Position numbers and translations under genes: made by a program. The notes below the pieces were generated by a model. The model searched no databases, was not told the DNA's origin, and worked only from the letters and a program-made list of their open reading frames with translations. Positions 25,917 to 33,641 of a stretch of DNA of 58,662 nucleotides are shown in pieces; position 1 is the first letter of the stretch; each line of letters starts with the position of its first letter. Origin of the DNA: Caryophanales bacterium UBA1427. Its GTDB lineage: Bacteria; Bacillota_I; Bacilli_A; ML615J-28; CAG-313. Where the stretch lies: positions 1-58,662 of the forward strand of contig DCTZ01000018.1 of the NCBI GenBank assembly GCA_002329485.1, written 5' to 3'.

Positions 25917-27080
25917 GTGAATTATTTTTGGGAAGGCCACAAACGGAAAAACACCGGAACAGTCAAATGGGACGGACAAAAAAACCCGAATGCCTTGCCG
26001 TTTTGGGTTGCGGATTCGGATTATGAAACTGCTCCGGAAGTTGTGAAAGCTTTTATTGACAGAAGCGAACAGGGGCATTTCGGTTATCAGTTGACCCAGG
26101 ACGATTATTACCGGGCGGTCATATCATGGCATCAGAAAAGGTACGGTACCGAAATCCAAAAGAATTGGATTATTCCGCTTCCCGGGGTTGTTACTTCCAT
26201 CAAACAGGCCATCGACCTATGGACTGCTCCCGGAGATAAAGTATTGATTCAGACACCGGTGTATTTTCAGTTTCACCGGGTAATCACTTTATCCAAACGG
26301 ACCTTGGTGGAAAACAAACTGCGTCTCAACAACAATCGCTACGAAATGGATTTTGCGGATTTGGAAGAAAAGTTTAAAGAAGGCGTTAAGATGATGATTC
26401 TTTGCAGCCCGCATAATCCGGTCGGCCGGGTTTGGCACCAGGAAGAACTCGAACAAGTTCTTGTCCTATGCCGAAAATACGGGGTGATTTTGATAAGCGA
26501 CGAAATCCACGGCGATCTTATCATGCCGAAGTACCGGTTTGTATCCGTCAACAGTTTAACCGAAGAAGACGATTTGGTCATGGTAAGTACCGCCCCCAGC
26601 AAAACCTTCAATCTGGCGGGCTTAAAAAGCGCTTATGTGATCATTAAAAATTCCCGCCTGCGCGAGGAATACCAAAACCATCTCAATGCGGCCTTTTTGC
26701 CCGGAATCAATGTTTTCGGTTTGTTGGGCACCCAAATCGCTTACGCCAAAGGCGAAAAATGGGTAATTGCCCAAAACAAACACCTTTGGACCAATTACAA
26801 TTATCTGCGAAAGAAGTTAAACAAAGAAGTTCCTGAAGTAAAGATTGCCGATTTGGAAGGCACTTATCTTGTCTGGCTCGATTTGACTTATCTCAACCGA
26901 ACTAGCGCCGACCTTGTGAGCTTTTTGTCCCAGGAAGGCCTGACCGTAAACGACGGCAGCACGTTCGGAAGGGATTTTCAGGGTTTTATCAGGTTCAACA
27001 TTGCCTGCAGTTTCAGTCAGCTTGCCAAAGGCACGGAATTACTGATTGCAGCCTTAAAGAAAATGGAAAAAAATCCCTAG
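25917..27080 (+). CDS. patB: PatB/MalY-type PLP-dependent C-S lyase (cystathionine beta-lyase)
   Basis: 387 aa fold-type I aminotransferase-like enzyme. ALPFWVADSDYETAPEV is the MalY/PatB N-terminal hallmark. LCSPHNPVGRVW and SDEIHGDL hold cofactor contacts, and the PLP lysine is in APSKTFNLAGLKSA. It should cleave cystathionine or cysteine-type C-S bonds into a thiol, pyruvate and ammonia. In some species relatives also act in regulation. The start is GTG with AGAGGTTGA upstream. Its stop codon overlaps tail-to-tail with the next gene inside a terminator hairpin. Confidence 0.9.
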   Translation: MNYFWEGHKRKNTGTVKWDGQKNPNALPFWVADSDYETAPEVVKAFIDRSEQGHFGYQLTQDDYYRAVISWHQKRYGTEIQKNWIIPLPGVVTSIKQAIDLWTAPGDKVLIQTPVYFQFHRVITLSKRTLVENKLRLNNNRYEMDFADLEEKFKEGVKMMILCSPHNPVGRVWHQEELEQVLVLCRKYGVILISDEIHGDLIMPKYRFVSVNSLTEEDDLVMVSTAPSKTFNLAGLKSAYVIIKNSRLREEYQNHLNAAFLPGINVFGLLGTQIAYAKGEKWVIAQNKHLWTNYNYLRKKLNKEVPEVKIADLEGTYLVWLDLTYLNRTSADLVSFLSQEGLTVNDGSTFGRDFQGFIRFNIACSFSQLAKGTELLIAALKKMEKNP

Positions 27081-27102
27081 TCGCTGAGACTGGGGATTTT
27101 TA
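27067..27102. terminator. bidirectional terminator spanning two convergent stop codons
   Basis: AAAAAATCCCTAGTC and GACTGGGGATTTTT pair around a 5-nt loop. Both stop codons, and the 4-nt overlap of the two genes, lie inside the stem. Confidence 0.85.
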
Positions 27103-28426
27103 ATTCCTGAGGAATAATAAAGACACCCGGAAATCTAAAGGATTGGCTTTGGAAATACTTTTTTTCGAGCGGCAGCCACTTGGTCAAAAAAGCTTCGTAG
27201 ATTTGCGGGGTGGATCTTTCTTTTAAACGCTCGATTTGCGTGGCTTTATCGACTTCGCAAAAAACGAGTACATCGACAAACGGCTGAAAGAAGGGATGAA
27301 AACTGTAAACTCCTTCCAAGATATATATCTTACTTGGGGTAACGCTTACTTCTTTAAAGGAATTATCCGTGCAATCGAAACGCCGATATTTGGATAATGT
27401 GCCTTGTTTTAAGGGTAGGAGAACCTCTTTAAGCAAACGTTCGTAATGGATATTTCCCCCCGGGTTTTTCAGGCGTTTTTCGGTGCGCAGTTTCGGCGGC
27501 AAAAAGAAATCGTCGGCGGGAATGATTTGCGCCTCAAGTAATGTACTCAAATATCTTGCCAGGGTGGATTTACGACTGGCGGCGGGGCCGTCAATCGCAA
27601 TGATGACCTGATCATGCGTTTTTAATAGTTCCATAACTTTGTTTTTGATATCGTCAAAGATAAAATGAGGCGAAACGGTTGAAGCATGCATTACGCGGTA
27701 GTGGGGGTCATAAAGGTCTTTATATTCTTGGCTGTGGGAAAAAGGCGGGTCCGGGTTTTCTTCGGGACTGGCGGGGATTTTGATAATTTGAAGTTCGGTC
27801 AATTCCTTTAACAGTCCCAGACAGTCTTCGAAAGAATACGGGTGGTCCGGCTTTATTATGGTTGATGCGATAAAACTTTGGGCAAGCTCCCGGATTTCCG
27901 AATCGGTCCTGTTTCCCAAATCGATGCGCACCATGTCGTTACCGAGGACCGTATAAGGTTTTTGGGGACGGTTGATCTTGGCGGCTTCCTGTTTGATACC
28001 GTCAATAACCGGCTTTGTATCAGTATCGCGAAAGAAATGCTGGGGTCCGTAATAGGCTTGATAAAGCATTTTCAGATAGTCGGTTTTTCGGGACTCCGGA
28101 TAAAGTTGCGATTGATAAATCAAATAGGATGCCATATCGCCCAGGGGCGAAGATTTTATATTTTCCAGCCGGTTTTTTTGATCTTTTTCTTTTTTGGTTA
28201 AAGGCACGGGGTCAAAACCGCCTCTAGCCAAGGGGTTGCAGCGGAGGATCCGCCATAATGTCAAAAAGGAAGCTTTGACGAACGAAAATTTGGTATAGGC
28301 TTCCAACCCGTATTGGGAACAGGTCGGATAGTATTTACAATGCCCGCTGCCGATTGGGGATTTGGTTTTTCGGTATGTTTCGATTAGCCTGATGGCTAAG
28401 CAGTTAAGTCGTTTGGGCTTGGACAT
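27077..28426 (-). CDS. YidD - unknown domain - uridine-kinase-like P-loop fusion
   Basis: 449 aa in three parts. Residues 1-80 are a complete YidD (membrane insertion efficiency factor) domain with LIETYRKTKSPIG, CKYYPTCSQYGLEA and RILRCNPLARGGFDPVP. Residues about 90-245 hold a helical domain (MLYQAYYGPQHFF, LGNDMVRIDL, PPFSHSQEYKDLYDPHYRV) of a pattern I associate with clostridial proteins next to uridine-kinase-like enzymes; its function is unknown. Residues about 255-449 are a uridine-kinase/PRK-type NTPase (IAIDGPAASRKST, DDFFLPP, PGGNIHYERL, ILEGVYS). The P-loop has Arg where Gly normally precedes the Lys. YidD is normally about 70-90 aa beside rnpA/yidC. ATG 28426 follows AAGGAGTT. Confidence 0.85.
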   Translation of the reverse strand: MSKPKRLNCLAIRLIETYRKTKSPIGSGHCKYYPTCSQYGLEAYTKFSFVKASFLTLWRILRCNPLARGGFDPVPLTKKEKDQKNRLENIKSSPLGDMASYLIYQSQLYPESRKTDYLKMLYQAYYGPQHFFRDTDTKPVIDGIKQEAAKINRPQKPYTVLGNDMVRIDLGNRTDSEIRELAQSFIASTIIKPDHPYSFEDCLGLLKELTELQIIKIPASPEENPDPPFSHSQEYKDLYDPHYRVMHASTVSPHFIFDDIKNKVMELLKTHDQVIIAIDGPAASRKSTLARYLSTLLEAQIIPADDFFLPPKLRTEKRLKNPGGNIHYERLLKEVLLPLKQGTLSKYRRFDCTDNSFKEVSVTPSKIYILEGVYSFHPFFQPFVDVLVFCEVDKATQIERLKERSTPQIYEAFLTKWLPLEKKYFQSQSFRFPGVFIIPQELKIPSLSD

Positions 28427-28555
28427 AAAAAGCAACTCCTTCAGCGTTTATTATACTATATTTTTGCTTATAATAACTGTTTTTCACTTGAATTTTCAAA
28501 AAATCCTTCTGTCGGCATGATTAAAAAGTAAAATTAAGGGAAACAATAAAACGAC

Positions 28556-29107
28556 ATGATTTACCTGGTTTTATGCATCATAGCCTTACAGATCTTTTTT
28601 TTGCTGATAAAGATAAGGTTGCGGATAGTCAAACGCGATGATTTCAACGTCGATTTGATTTTAAGCCAAATCTTTAACATCCGAATCGATCTCGACGAAA
28701 ACGATTCTTCCGACAACAACAACCAAAAGGAAAGTTTCGGGGAATCAATCAGGCAGTTTTTGTTTTATTGGGAAGAAAGAGATTTTTTTAAGGCTTTGGC
28801 CAGAAGATCTTGGGTCAACAAAGTAACCCTGATTCAAAGACGCAATATCGATGACCCCGTTTTGAATGTTTACTGGCTGTTTTTGCAATGGCAATTGCTG
28901 AGTCTAATTCAGGCTCTGATTGACCGTTATTTCGTTTTTCAGAAAAACCGTTATTATCAGGTCATTTACAAAGAAAAGGAAAGCAACAAACGGATTGTGT
29001 TGGAAATCGAAGTTGAAACCAGAATTTTTTACCTGATTTATCTGTTGGTTAGATATCCGAAAAGCACTTCAAAAGTGCTTTTTCCCAGAAAGGAGCGTAG
29101 TTCATGA
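28556..29107 (+). CDS. YtfI-like (DUF2953-like) membrane-anchored protein
   Basis: 183 aa. One N-terminal membrane helix (YLVLCIIALQIFFLLIKI) is followed by a polar region with an acidic, asparagine-rich stretch and another hydrophobic segment near 120-140. Sequence alone gives weak recognition. It overlaps the ytfJ start by 4 nt (ATGA), and ytfI (DUF2953) is the standard neighbour of ytfJ in spore-forming Bacillota, which is the main basis for the call. The ribosome site is poor (AAGGGA about 13 nt away). No good housekeeping promoter is seen in the divergent gap 28427-28555, which could fit a sporulation sigma factor, though no clear motif is present. Confidence 0.5.
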   Translation: MIYLVLCIIALQIFFLLIKIRLRIVKRDDFNVDLILSQIFNIRIDLDENDSSDNNNQKESFGESIRQFLFYWEERDFFKALARRSWVNKVTLIQRRNIDDPVLNVYWLFLQWQLLSLIQALIDRYFVFQKNRYYQVIYKEKESNKRIVLEIEVETRIFYLIYLLVRYPKSTSKVLFPRKERSS

Positions 29108-29517
29108 AAGAACACCCAATCAGCGAATTGTTGCAGAGTGTCGTCACCAAAATGGGAACCATGGTTGATGTCAATTTGGTGGTGGGAGATGCGATTACCT
29201 CGCATGAATCGATTATTATTCCGGTATCGAAGGTACGTTGCGGGTTTGTAAGCGGCGGCTTGGACCAAAAGAAAAACCGTTTGGACGGCGATGATGCCTA
29301 TCCTTTCGGCGGCGGGGCGGGAGGAACCATTTTGATTACGCCGGTAGCCTTTTTGGTCTGCCAGGAAAAGGAAGTCAAGGTTTTGCATTTGAACGAATCG
29401 TCCCACCAATTTGACCGAATCATCGACACCCTGAGCAAAATGCTGGAAAAAGTATTCAACAAAAACCAGGAAACAAACTCCAAGCAAGAACCCGAAATTT
29501 ACCGGGTTGAAAAATAA
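29104..29517 (+). CDS. ytfJ: GerW-family sporulation/germination protein YtfJ
   Basis: 137 aa. Opens MKEHPISELLQSVVTKMGTMVDVNLVVGDAI, typical of the family, followed by IIPVSKVRCGFVSGG, the glycine-rich AYPFGGGAGGTILITPVAFLV, and a C-terminal helix (RIIDTLSKMLEKVF). In Bacillus it is expressed in the forespore and needed for normal germination response. Non-spore-forming lineages sometimes keep homologues, so presence is suggestive rather than proof. Translation is coupled to the YtfI-like gene; a strong terminator follows directly. Confidence 0.9.
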   Translation: MKEHPISELLQSVVTKMGTMVDVNLVVGDAITSHESIIIPVSKVRCGFVSGGLDQKKNRLDGDDAYPFGGGAGGTILITPVAFLVCQEKEVKVLHLNESSHQFDRIIDTLSKMLEKVFNKNQETNSKQEPEIYRVEK

Positions 29518-29570
29518 AAAGGGCCATAAAGCAAATCAAAAATCGGTTCGGTTTGCTTATGGCTTTTTTT
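29515..29570. terminator. bidirectional terminator between ytfJ and the Smr gene
   Basis: GGCCATAAAGCAAATC pairs with GGTTTGCTTATGGC, flanked by A- and T-runs, serving both converging genes. Confidence 0.85.
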
Positions 29571-29937
29571 ACGGCTCCCGAAAACAGATATAGGTAATAC
29601 CTTCGTTGGAATGTCGGTTGGCGCCGTCGGCTTTTAAGAATTTGGCGTACTTTTCTCTGGTTTCGACATAACCGGTAACAAAATAAACGTTTCCGGGAAG
29701 AAAGGCTTTTATCTGTTTTTGCCTTTGCAATGTCCGCAAATAATTCTCCACGCTCTTTTTGATTGCTCCTCCGGTCCCAGTAGATCCGTAACCATGGATT
29801 ACTTTGGCGATGATTTTGTTGCCTTTTTTCATTTCCTCTATGAAATACCTTAATTCCCTCATCGCTTCGTCCACGGTGTAACCCTGCGACTCGATGTCGA
29901 GCGTATCGATCCGATAACTTTTTGTTGTTTTGGCCAA
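29569..29937 (-). CDS. stand-alone Smr-domain protein
   Basis: 122 aa consisting of one Smr (MutS2 C-terminal-like) domain: IDTLDIESQGYTVDEAMRELRYFI, then VIHGYGSTGTGGAIKKSVENYL, the family-defining HGxGxG motif. Smr domains cut DNA or RNA; recent work links them to ribosome rescue and mRNA cleavage, but no MutS-like portion is present here. The C-terminal 30 residues (NRHSNEGITYICF) resemble an added strand pair. The start is TTG with AAGGGG upstream. Confidence 0.85.
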   Translation of the reverse strand: MAKTTKSYRIDTLDIESQGYTVDEAMRELRYFIEEMKKGNKIIAKVIHGYGSTGTGGAIKKSVENYLRTLQRQKQIKAFLPGNVYFVTGYVETREKYAKFLKADGANRHSNEGITYICFREP

Positions 29938-29975
29938 TAAAATTCCCCTTCTTTCTTTGCTTCTCCCTTTAGTGC

Positions 29976-29984
29976 ATTATACCA
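29976..29984 (-). promoter_or_regulatory. extended -10 promoter of the Smr gene
   Basis: TGGTATAAT on the minus strand; no good -35. Confidence 0.5.
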
Positions 29985-30059
29985 AGAAACGCCTTGATTT
30001 AGGACGAAAATAACAAGATTTTTTTGCTTATGCATTCTAAGGCACAAAATTGGAAAATG

Positions 30060-30068
30060 TGATATAAT
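30060..30068 (+). promoter_or_regulatory. extended -10 promoter of the HI0933-family gene
   Basis: TGATATAAT; -35 match is poor. Confidence 0.5.
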
Positions 30069-30100
30069 AAATTGATTAAAAAATGCGTTAGAGGTGATCC

Positions 30101-31366
30101 ATGAAAGATGTTGTAATCATTGGCGGTGGAGCATCGGGTTTAATGGCGGCTATCATGGTAAAAAGCAAAGTCCAAGACCAAGCAAATGTCACTATTTTAG
30201 AGCGTCTGGAAAAAGTGGGTAAAAAAATACTCGTTACGGGCAACGGTCGGTGCAATTTTACCAACAAGCATGTCTCGGAAAACCGATATAACAATCCCAG
30301 TTTTGTCAAACCGATTTTAAAACAGTTCAATGTTGCGAAAACCCTCGAATTTTTCAATTCGATCGGTTTATTATATAAAGCAGACGAGGAAGGGCGTTAT
30401 TATCCCCTTTCCGAAAATGCCAGTTCCGTCCTTGACGTTTTGCGCAACGAAGCCAAACGTTTGGGGGTTGTGGAAAGAGTCAATTTCGATGTCAGCAGAA
30501 TCGCCAAAGAAAACGACCGTTTCACAATCGAAAGCAAGAATCGCCTAATTCAGGAAGCTGATTACGTGGTGGTGGCCACCGGCGGAAAAGCCGTTCCGGT
30601 TCACGGTTCCAACGGTTCGGGTTTCACGCTGCTTAAAAAACACAAAATGAAAATAACCGATTGTTTTCCCGGCCTGACCGGCGTAATCGTCGACGAAGCC
30701 CAAATCAAAGGCTTGAGCGGGTTACGGATGAAGGCAAAGATCTATTTATATCCCAAAAAGACTTCCAAAAAAGATAAAAAAGAAGCTCTTTGGTCGGATG
30801 AGGGTGAAGTGCAATTCAAAGAAAACGGCTTGTCGGGCATTGTAATCATGCAACTCCAAAGCCAAATCGCCCGAAAATTCTCTCCCAAAGGAGTTAAAGT
30901 ATCATTGGATTTGATTCCGTACATGACTGAAGAAGAACTGGTCGAACATCTAGAACAGCGCCTTGCCCATATCGGCAACGAGGAAGTGGAAAATTTCTTA
31001 ACCGGAATGTTTCACAAAATGCTGAGTCGCAATATTCTCAAACAGCGCTGCAAAATCCAGCTGGACGGCTATACGAAAGATTTGACGAAAAAGGACTTAA
31101 ACAAGATTGCAAGTGCCATCAAAGATTTCGACTTTGATGTCAAAGCCTTCTATGACTTTGACAGAGCTCAGGTAACTATCGGCGGTTTGGATGTCAAAGA
31201 AGTGGTGCAGGAAACCTTGGAAGCAAGGAAAGTATCGCGGCTTTACGTCTGCGGGGAAGTTTTGAATGTGGACGGGGATTGCGGGGGGTTCAATCTTCAA
31301 TGGGCCTGGTCCAGCGGCTATGTCGTCGGAAATGCCATCGCCAAAAAAATAATCGACAATGTGTAG
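30101..31366 (+). CDS. HI0933/YhiN-family FAD-dependent oxidoreductase
   Basis: 421 aa flavoprotein. The N-terminal VVIIGGGASGLMAAI binds FAD. KILVTGNGRCNFTN is the family signature, and VVVATGGKAVPVHGSNGSG and the C-terminal VCGEVLNVDGDCGGFNLQWAW complete the pattern. The family's physiological substrate is not known. The start has GAGGTGA 4-5 nt upstream. The YtxK-like gene begins 6 nt after its stop, so it probably heads a transcript reaching ackA. Confidence 0.9.
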   Translation: MKDVVIIGGGASGLMAAIMVKSKVQDQANVTILERLEKVGKKILVTGNGRCNFTNKHVSENRYNNPSFVKPILKQFNVAKTLEFFNSIGLLYKADEEGRYYPLSENASSVLDVLRNEAKRLGVVERVNFDVSRIAKENDRFTIESKNRLIQEADYVVVATGGKAVPVHGSNGSGFTLLKKHKMKITDCFPGLTGVIVDEAQIKGLSGLRMKAKIYLYPKKTSKKDKKEALWSDEGEVQFKENGLSGIVIMQLQSQIARKFSPKGVKVSLDLIPYMTEEELVEHLEQRLAHIGNEEVENFLTGMFHKMLSRNILKQRCKIQLDGYTKDLTKKDLNKIASAIKDFDFDVKAFYDFDRAQVTIGGLDVKEVVQETLEARKVSRLYVCGEVLNVDGDCGGFNLQWAWSSGYVVGNAIAKKIIDNV

Positions 31367-31372
31367 AAAATT

Positions 31373-32278
31373 ATGGAAGAAAACAGAGAAATTATTAATA
31401 AGATTACGGATTTACTCGACCAATTAGCGATGGCCTACTATGACGAACAAAGCCAAAAACGCCGTCTTTACTATTTCGAAGCCCTCACAAAAGTGCTGGA
31501 ATTTTTGCGCACCGAGGATGAATGGATCAATACGCAGGAAGGTTCCCATGATTTAATCGCATTACTGAAAAGAGGCTCGCTGGAAACAATTCACCAAGCT
31601 CTCTTTTTTGTTGAGGTCAAGGGTTTGAAACATCAAAACTATGTTTTGGACTGCTTGGTTCCCGACGGTATCGCCTTACTGTCCGGATACATCATGGCTC
31701 CTTTCCTTGATTTCGATAATCCTCAAACCGTTTTGGGGGTTAATTTCGGGGTCGGACATTTTTTCTTCAACCAAGCGTTGATGTGGAATAATCCGAATCT
31801 TTGCTTTTTGGCAATCGAAAACGACGAACTGATCGGTCGCTATTTAATCGAAAAAGGTTTATTGTTGAAACAGCCTTTGGAAATCAAAAAAATCACCGAT
31901 TGGAAAAATCAAAACGACCGAAGCGACTTGGTCATCGGGGATATGCGCAGCGAAGTCGTTATCAATCCTTTCCAAACCATTATCGACCTGGAAAATCTGA
32001 CGAATGCGGAAGCCAGTCTGTATTTGGTGGATGCGGATTTTTTCCGAGGAAGAGAAATTGCTTATTTCAAAGATCAAATCAAACATGTAAGCCAACTTGC
32101 CGCTTTTGTGCTGTTGCCTGATGCTTTTTTCCAAAACGAACGGTTCAAAAAAGCCTTTTTGATTCTGACAAAAACCAAAAAAATTACCGAAATGGGCGTC
32201 TTTGCTTTGCCGAACATCAATGACTCCCAATCTTTACAAAAGACATTATCGGACATAAGAGCATACATTAAGGAGTGA
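31373..32278 (+). CDS. degenerate YtxK-like methyltransferase upstream of ackA
   Basis: 301 aa. Position directly before ackA, size, and a helical N-terminal region followed by a Rossmann-like half match YtxK, a class I methyltransferase-like protein that precedes ackA in many Bacillota. The expected SAM motif (of DxAxGxGN type) reads VLGVNFGVGHFFF, and the catalytic NPP-like loop position reads VIGDMRSEVV. The SAM site therefore looks lost. The ribosome site is weak. It ends with TGA inside the ackA ribosome site. The call rests mainly on synteny; a non-enzymatic role is inference. Confidence 0.5.
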   Translation: MEENREIINKITDLLDQLAMAYYDEQSQKRRLYYFEALTKVLEFLRTEDEWINTQEGSHDLIALLKRGSLETIHQALFFVEVKGLKHQNYVLDCLVPDGIALLSGYIMAPFLDFDNPQTVLGVNFGVGHFFFNQALMWNNPNLCFLAIENDELIGRYLIEKGLLLKQPLEIKKITDWKNQNDRSDLVIGDMRSEVVINPFQTIIDLENLTNAEASLYLVDADFFRGREIAYFKDQIKHVSQLAAFVLLPDAFFQNERFKKAFLILTKTKKITEMGVFALPNINDSQSLQKTLSDIRAYIKE

Positions 32279-32284
32279 ATGAAA

Positions 32285-33523
32285 ATGAAAAAAATAATGG
32301 CTGTTAATGCGGGGAGTAGCTCGCTGAAATTCCAATTACTCAACATGCCAATGAAGGGTGAAGAAAAAGGGGAAGAAGTATTAATCGAAGGATTATTCGA
32401 ACGAATAGGATTAGATAGTGCTCAATTTACCATCAAGTACAAACCGGACGGAGTCAATTTGGTCAAAGAAACGAAAAAGGTGGATTTGCCGGATCATGCG
32501 GCAGCGGTTAAAATCCTGATTGAAACTTTGATTGCCAAAGGCATCGTCAAAAACATTGACGAAATCGACGGGGTCGGTCACAGAGTCGTTCACGGCGGCG
32601 AAAACTTCAAGGATTCGGCAGTCATCGACGAAGCTGTCATTAAGGAAATCGAAAGAATTGCCGATCTTGCGCCGCTTCACAATCCGGCAAACCTAATCGG
32701 AATCAAAGCGTTCCGGGAACTTTTGCCTAATGCGGTTCAGGTTGTCGTGTTTGATACCTCGTTCCATCAAACCATGCCCCCGGAATCTTACATGTATGCC
32801 GTGCCTTACGAATGGTACGAAAAATACGGTGTTCGGAAATACGGTTTCCACGGTACATCGCATAAATACGTGGCCATGCAAGCGGCCAAATATTTAAAAC
32901 GCCCGTTGGAAGAATTACGTCTTGTTACCGCCCATATCGGCAACGGCGGATCGCTTGCGGCGATTAAATACGGCAAATGCGTCGATACCTCGATGGGATT
33001 TACGCCTTTGGCCGGAATTCCGATGGGAACACGTTCCGGTTCGATTGACCCGGCCATCATCGAATTTATCGCCAAAAAAGAAAATTTGAATATTTTTGAA
33101 ATCCTGAATATTCTCAACAAAAAATCCGGTTATATTGGCATTTACAAAGAATCGAGCGATGCCCGCGATTTGCGTGATGCCCAAGAAGCAGGCAATAAAT
33201 TTGCCGATTTGGTCATCAACATGCAAAACAAGAGTATCTGCGATTTCATTTCCAGTTACTACGGCTACATGGGCGGCATCGACGCCATTGTCTTTACGGC
33301 CGGCATCGGCGAAAAATCCCCGCAAACCCGGGAAGAAATTTGCGATCGCCTGTCGGAAGCTTTCGGAATTTACATCGACAAAGAATTGAACAAAATCAAA
33401 GGCGAATTCCTGGATTTGTCCCTTCCTCAATCAAAAATCAAAGTTTTGGTTATTCCGACCAACGAAGAATTGATGATTGCCTGGGACGTAATGCGTTTGG
33501 GATACGGACAAACCCAAAATTAA
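32285..33523 (+). CDS. ackA: acetate kinase
   Basis: Converts acetyl phosphate and ADP to acetate and ATP, the substrate-level phosphorylation step of acetate fermentation. The N-terminal MAVNAGSSSLKF, GHRVVHGGE, FDTSFHQTMPPESYMYAVP, YGFHGTSHKYV, HIGNGGS and FTAGIGEKSP are all intact. 412 aa, slightly long owing to an insert (GEEKGEE) near residue 25. AAGGAG lies 9 nt before ATG 32285; the earlier ATG at 32279 is only 3 nt from it, so I prefer 32285. No pta is adjacent. A terminator follows. Confidence 0.96.
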   Translation: MKKIMAVNAGSSSLKFQLLNMPMKGEEKGEEVLIEGLFERIGLDSAQFTIKYKPDGVNLVKETKKVDLPDHAAAVKILIETLIAKGIVKNIDEIDGVGHRVVHGGENFKDSAVIDEAVIKEIERIADLAPLHNPANLIGIKAFRELLPNAVQVVVFDTSFHQTMPPESYMYAVPYEWYEKYGVRKYGFHGTSHKYVAMQAAKYLKRPLEELRLVTAHIGNGGSLAAIKYGKCVDTSMGFTPLAGIPMGTRSGSIDPAIIEFIAKKENLNIFEILNILNKKSGYIGIYKESSDARDLRDAQEAGNKFADLVINMQNKSICDFISSYYGYMGGIDAIVFTAGIGEKSPQTREEICDRLSEAFGIYIDKELNKIKGEFLDLSLPQSKIKVLVIPTNEELMIAWDVMRLGYGQTQN

Positions 33524-33540
33524 GAAAGATTGCAACCAGC

Positions 33541-33566
33541 AAAACCCCGAAAAGGGGTTTTTTCTT
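33541..33566 (+). terminator. intrinsic terminator after ackA
   Basis: AAAACCCC-GAAA-AGGGGTTTT, a GNRA tetraloop hairpin with a T-run. Confidence 0.85.
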
Positions 33567-33641
33567 TTCTAAAATTCCAATTGTCGCAAGAAGAAATGCT
33601 TCGCTTCCATACGTATTATCGGTATGAAAAGAGGTGAAGAA

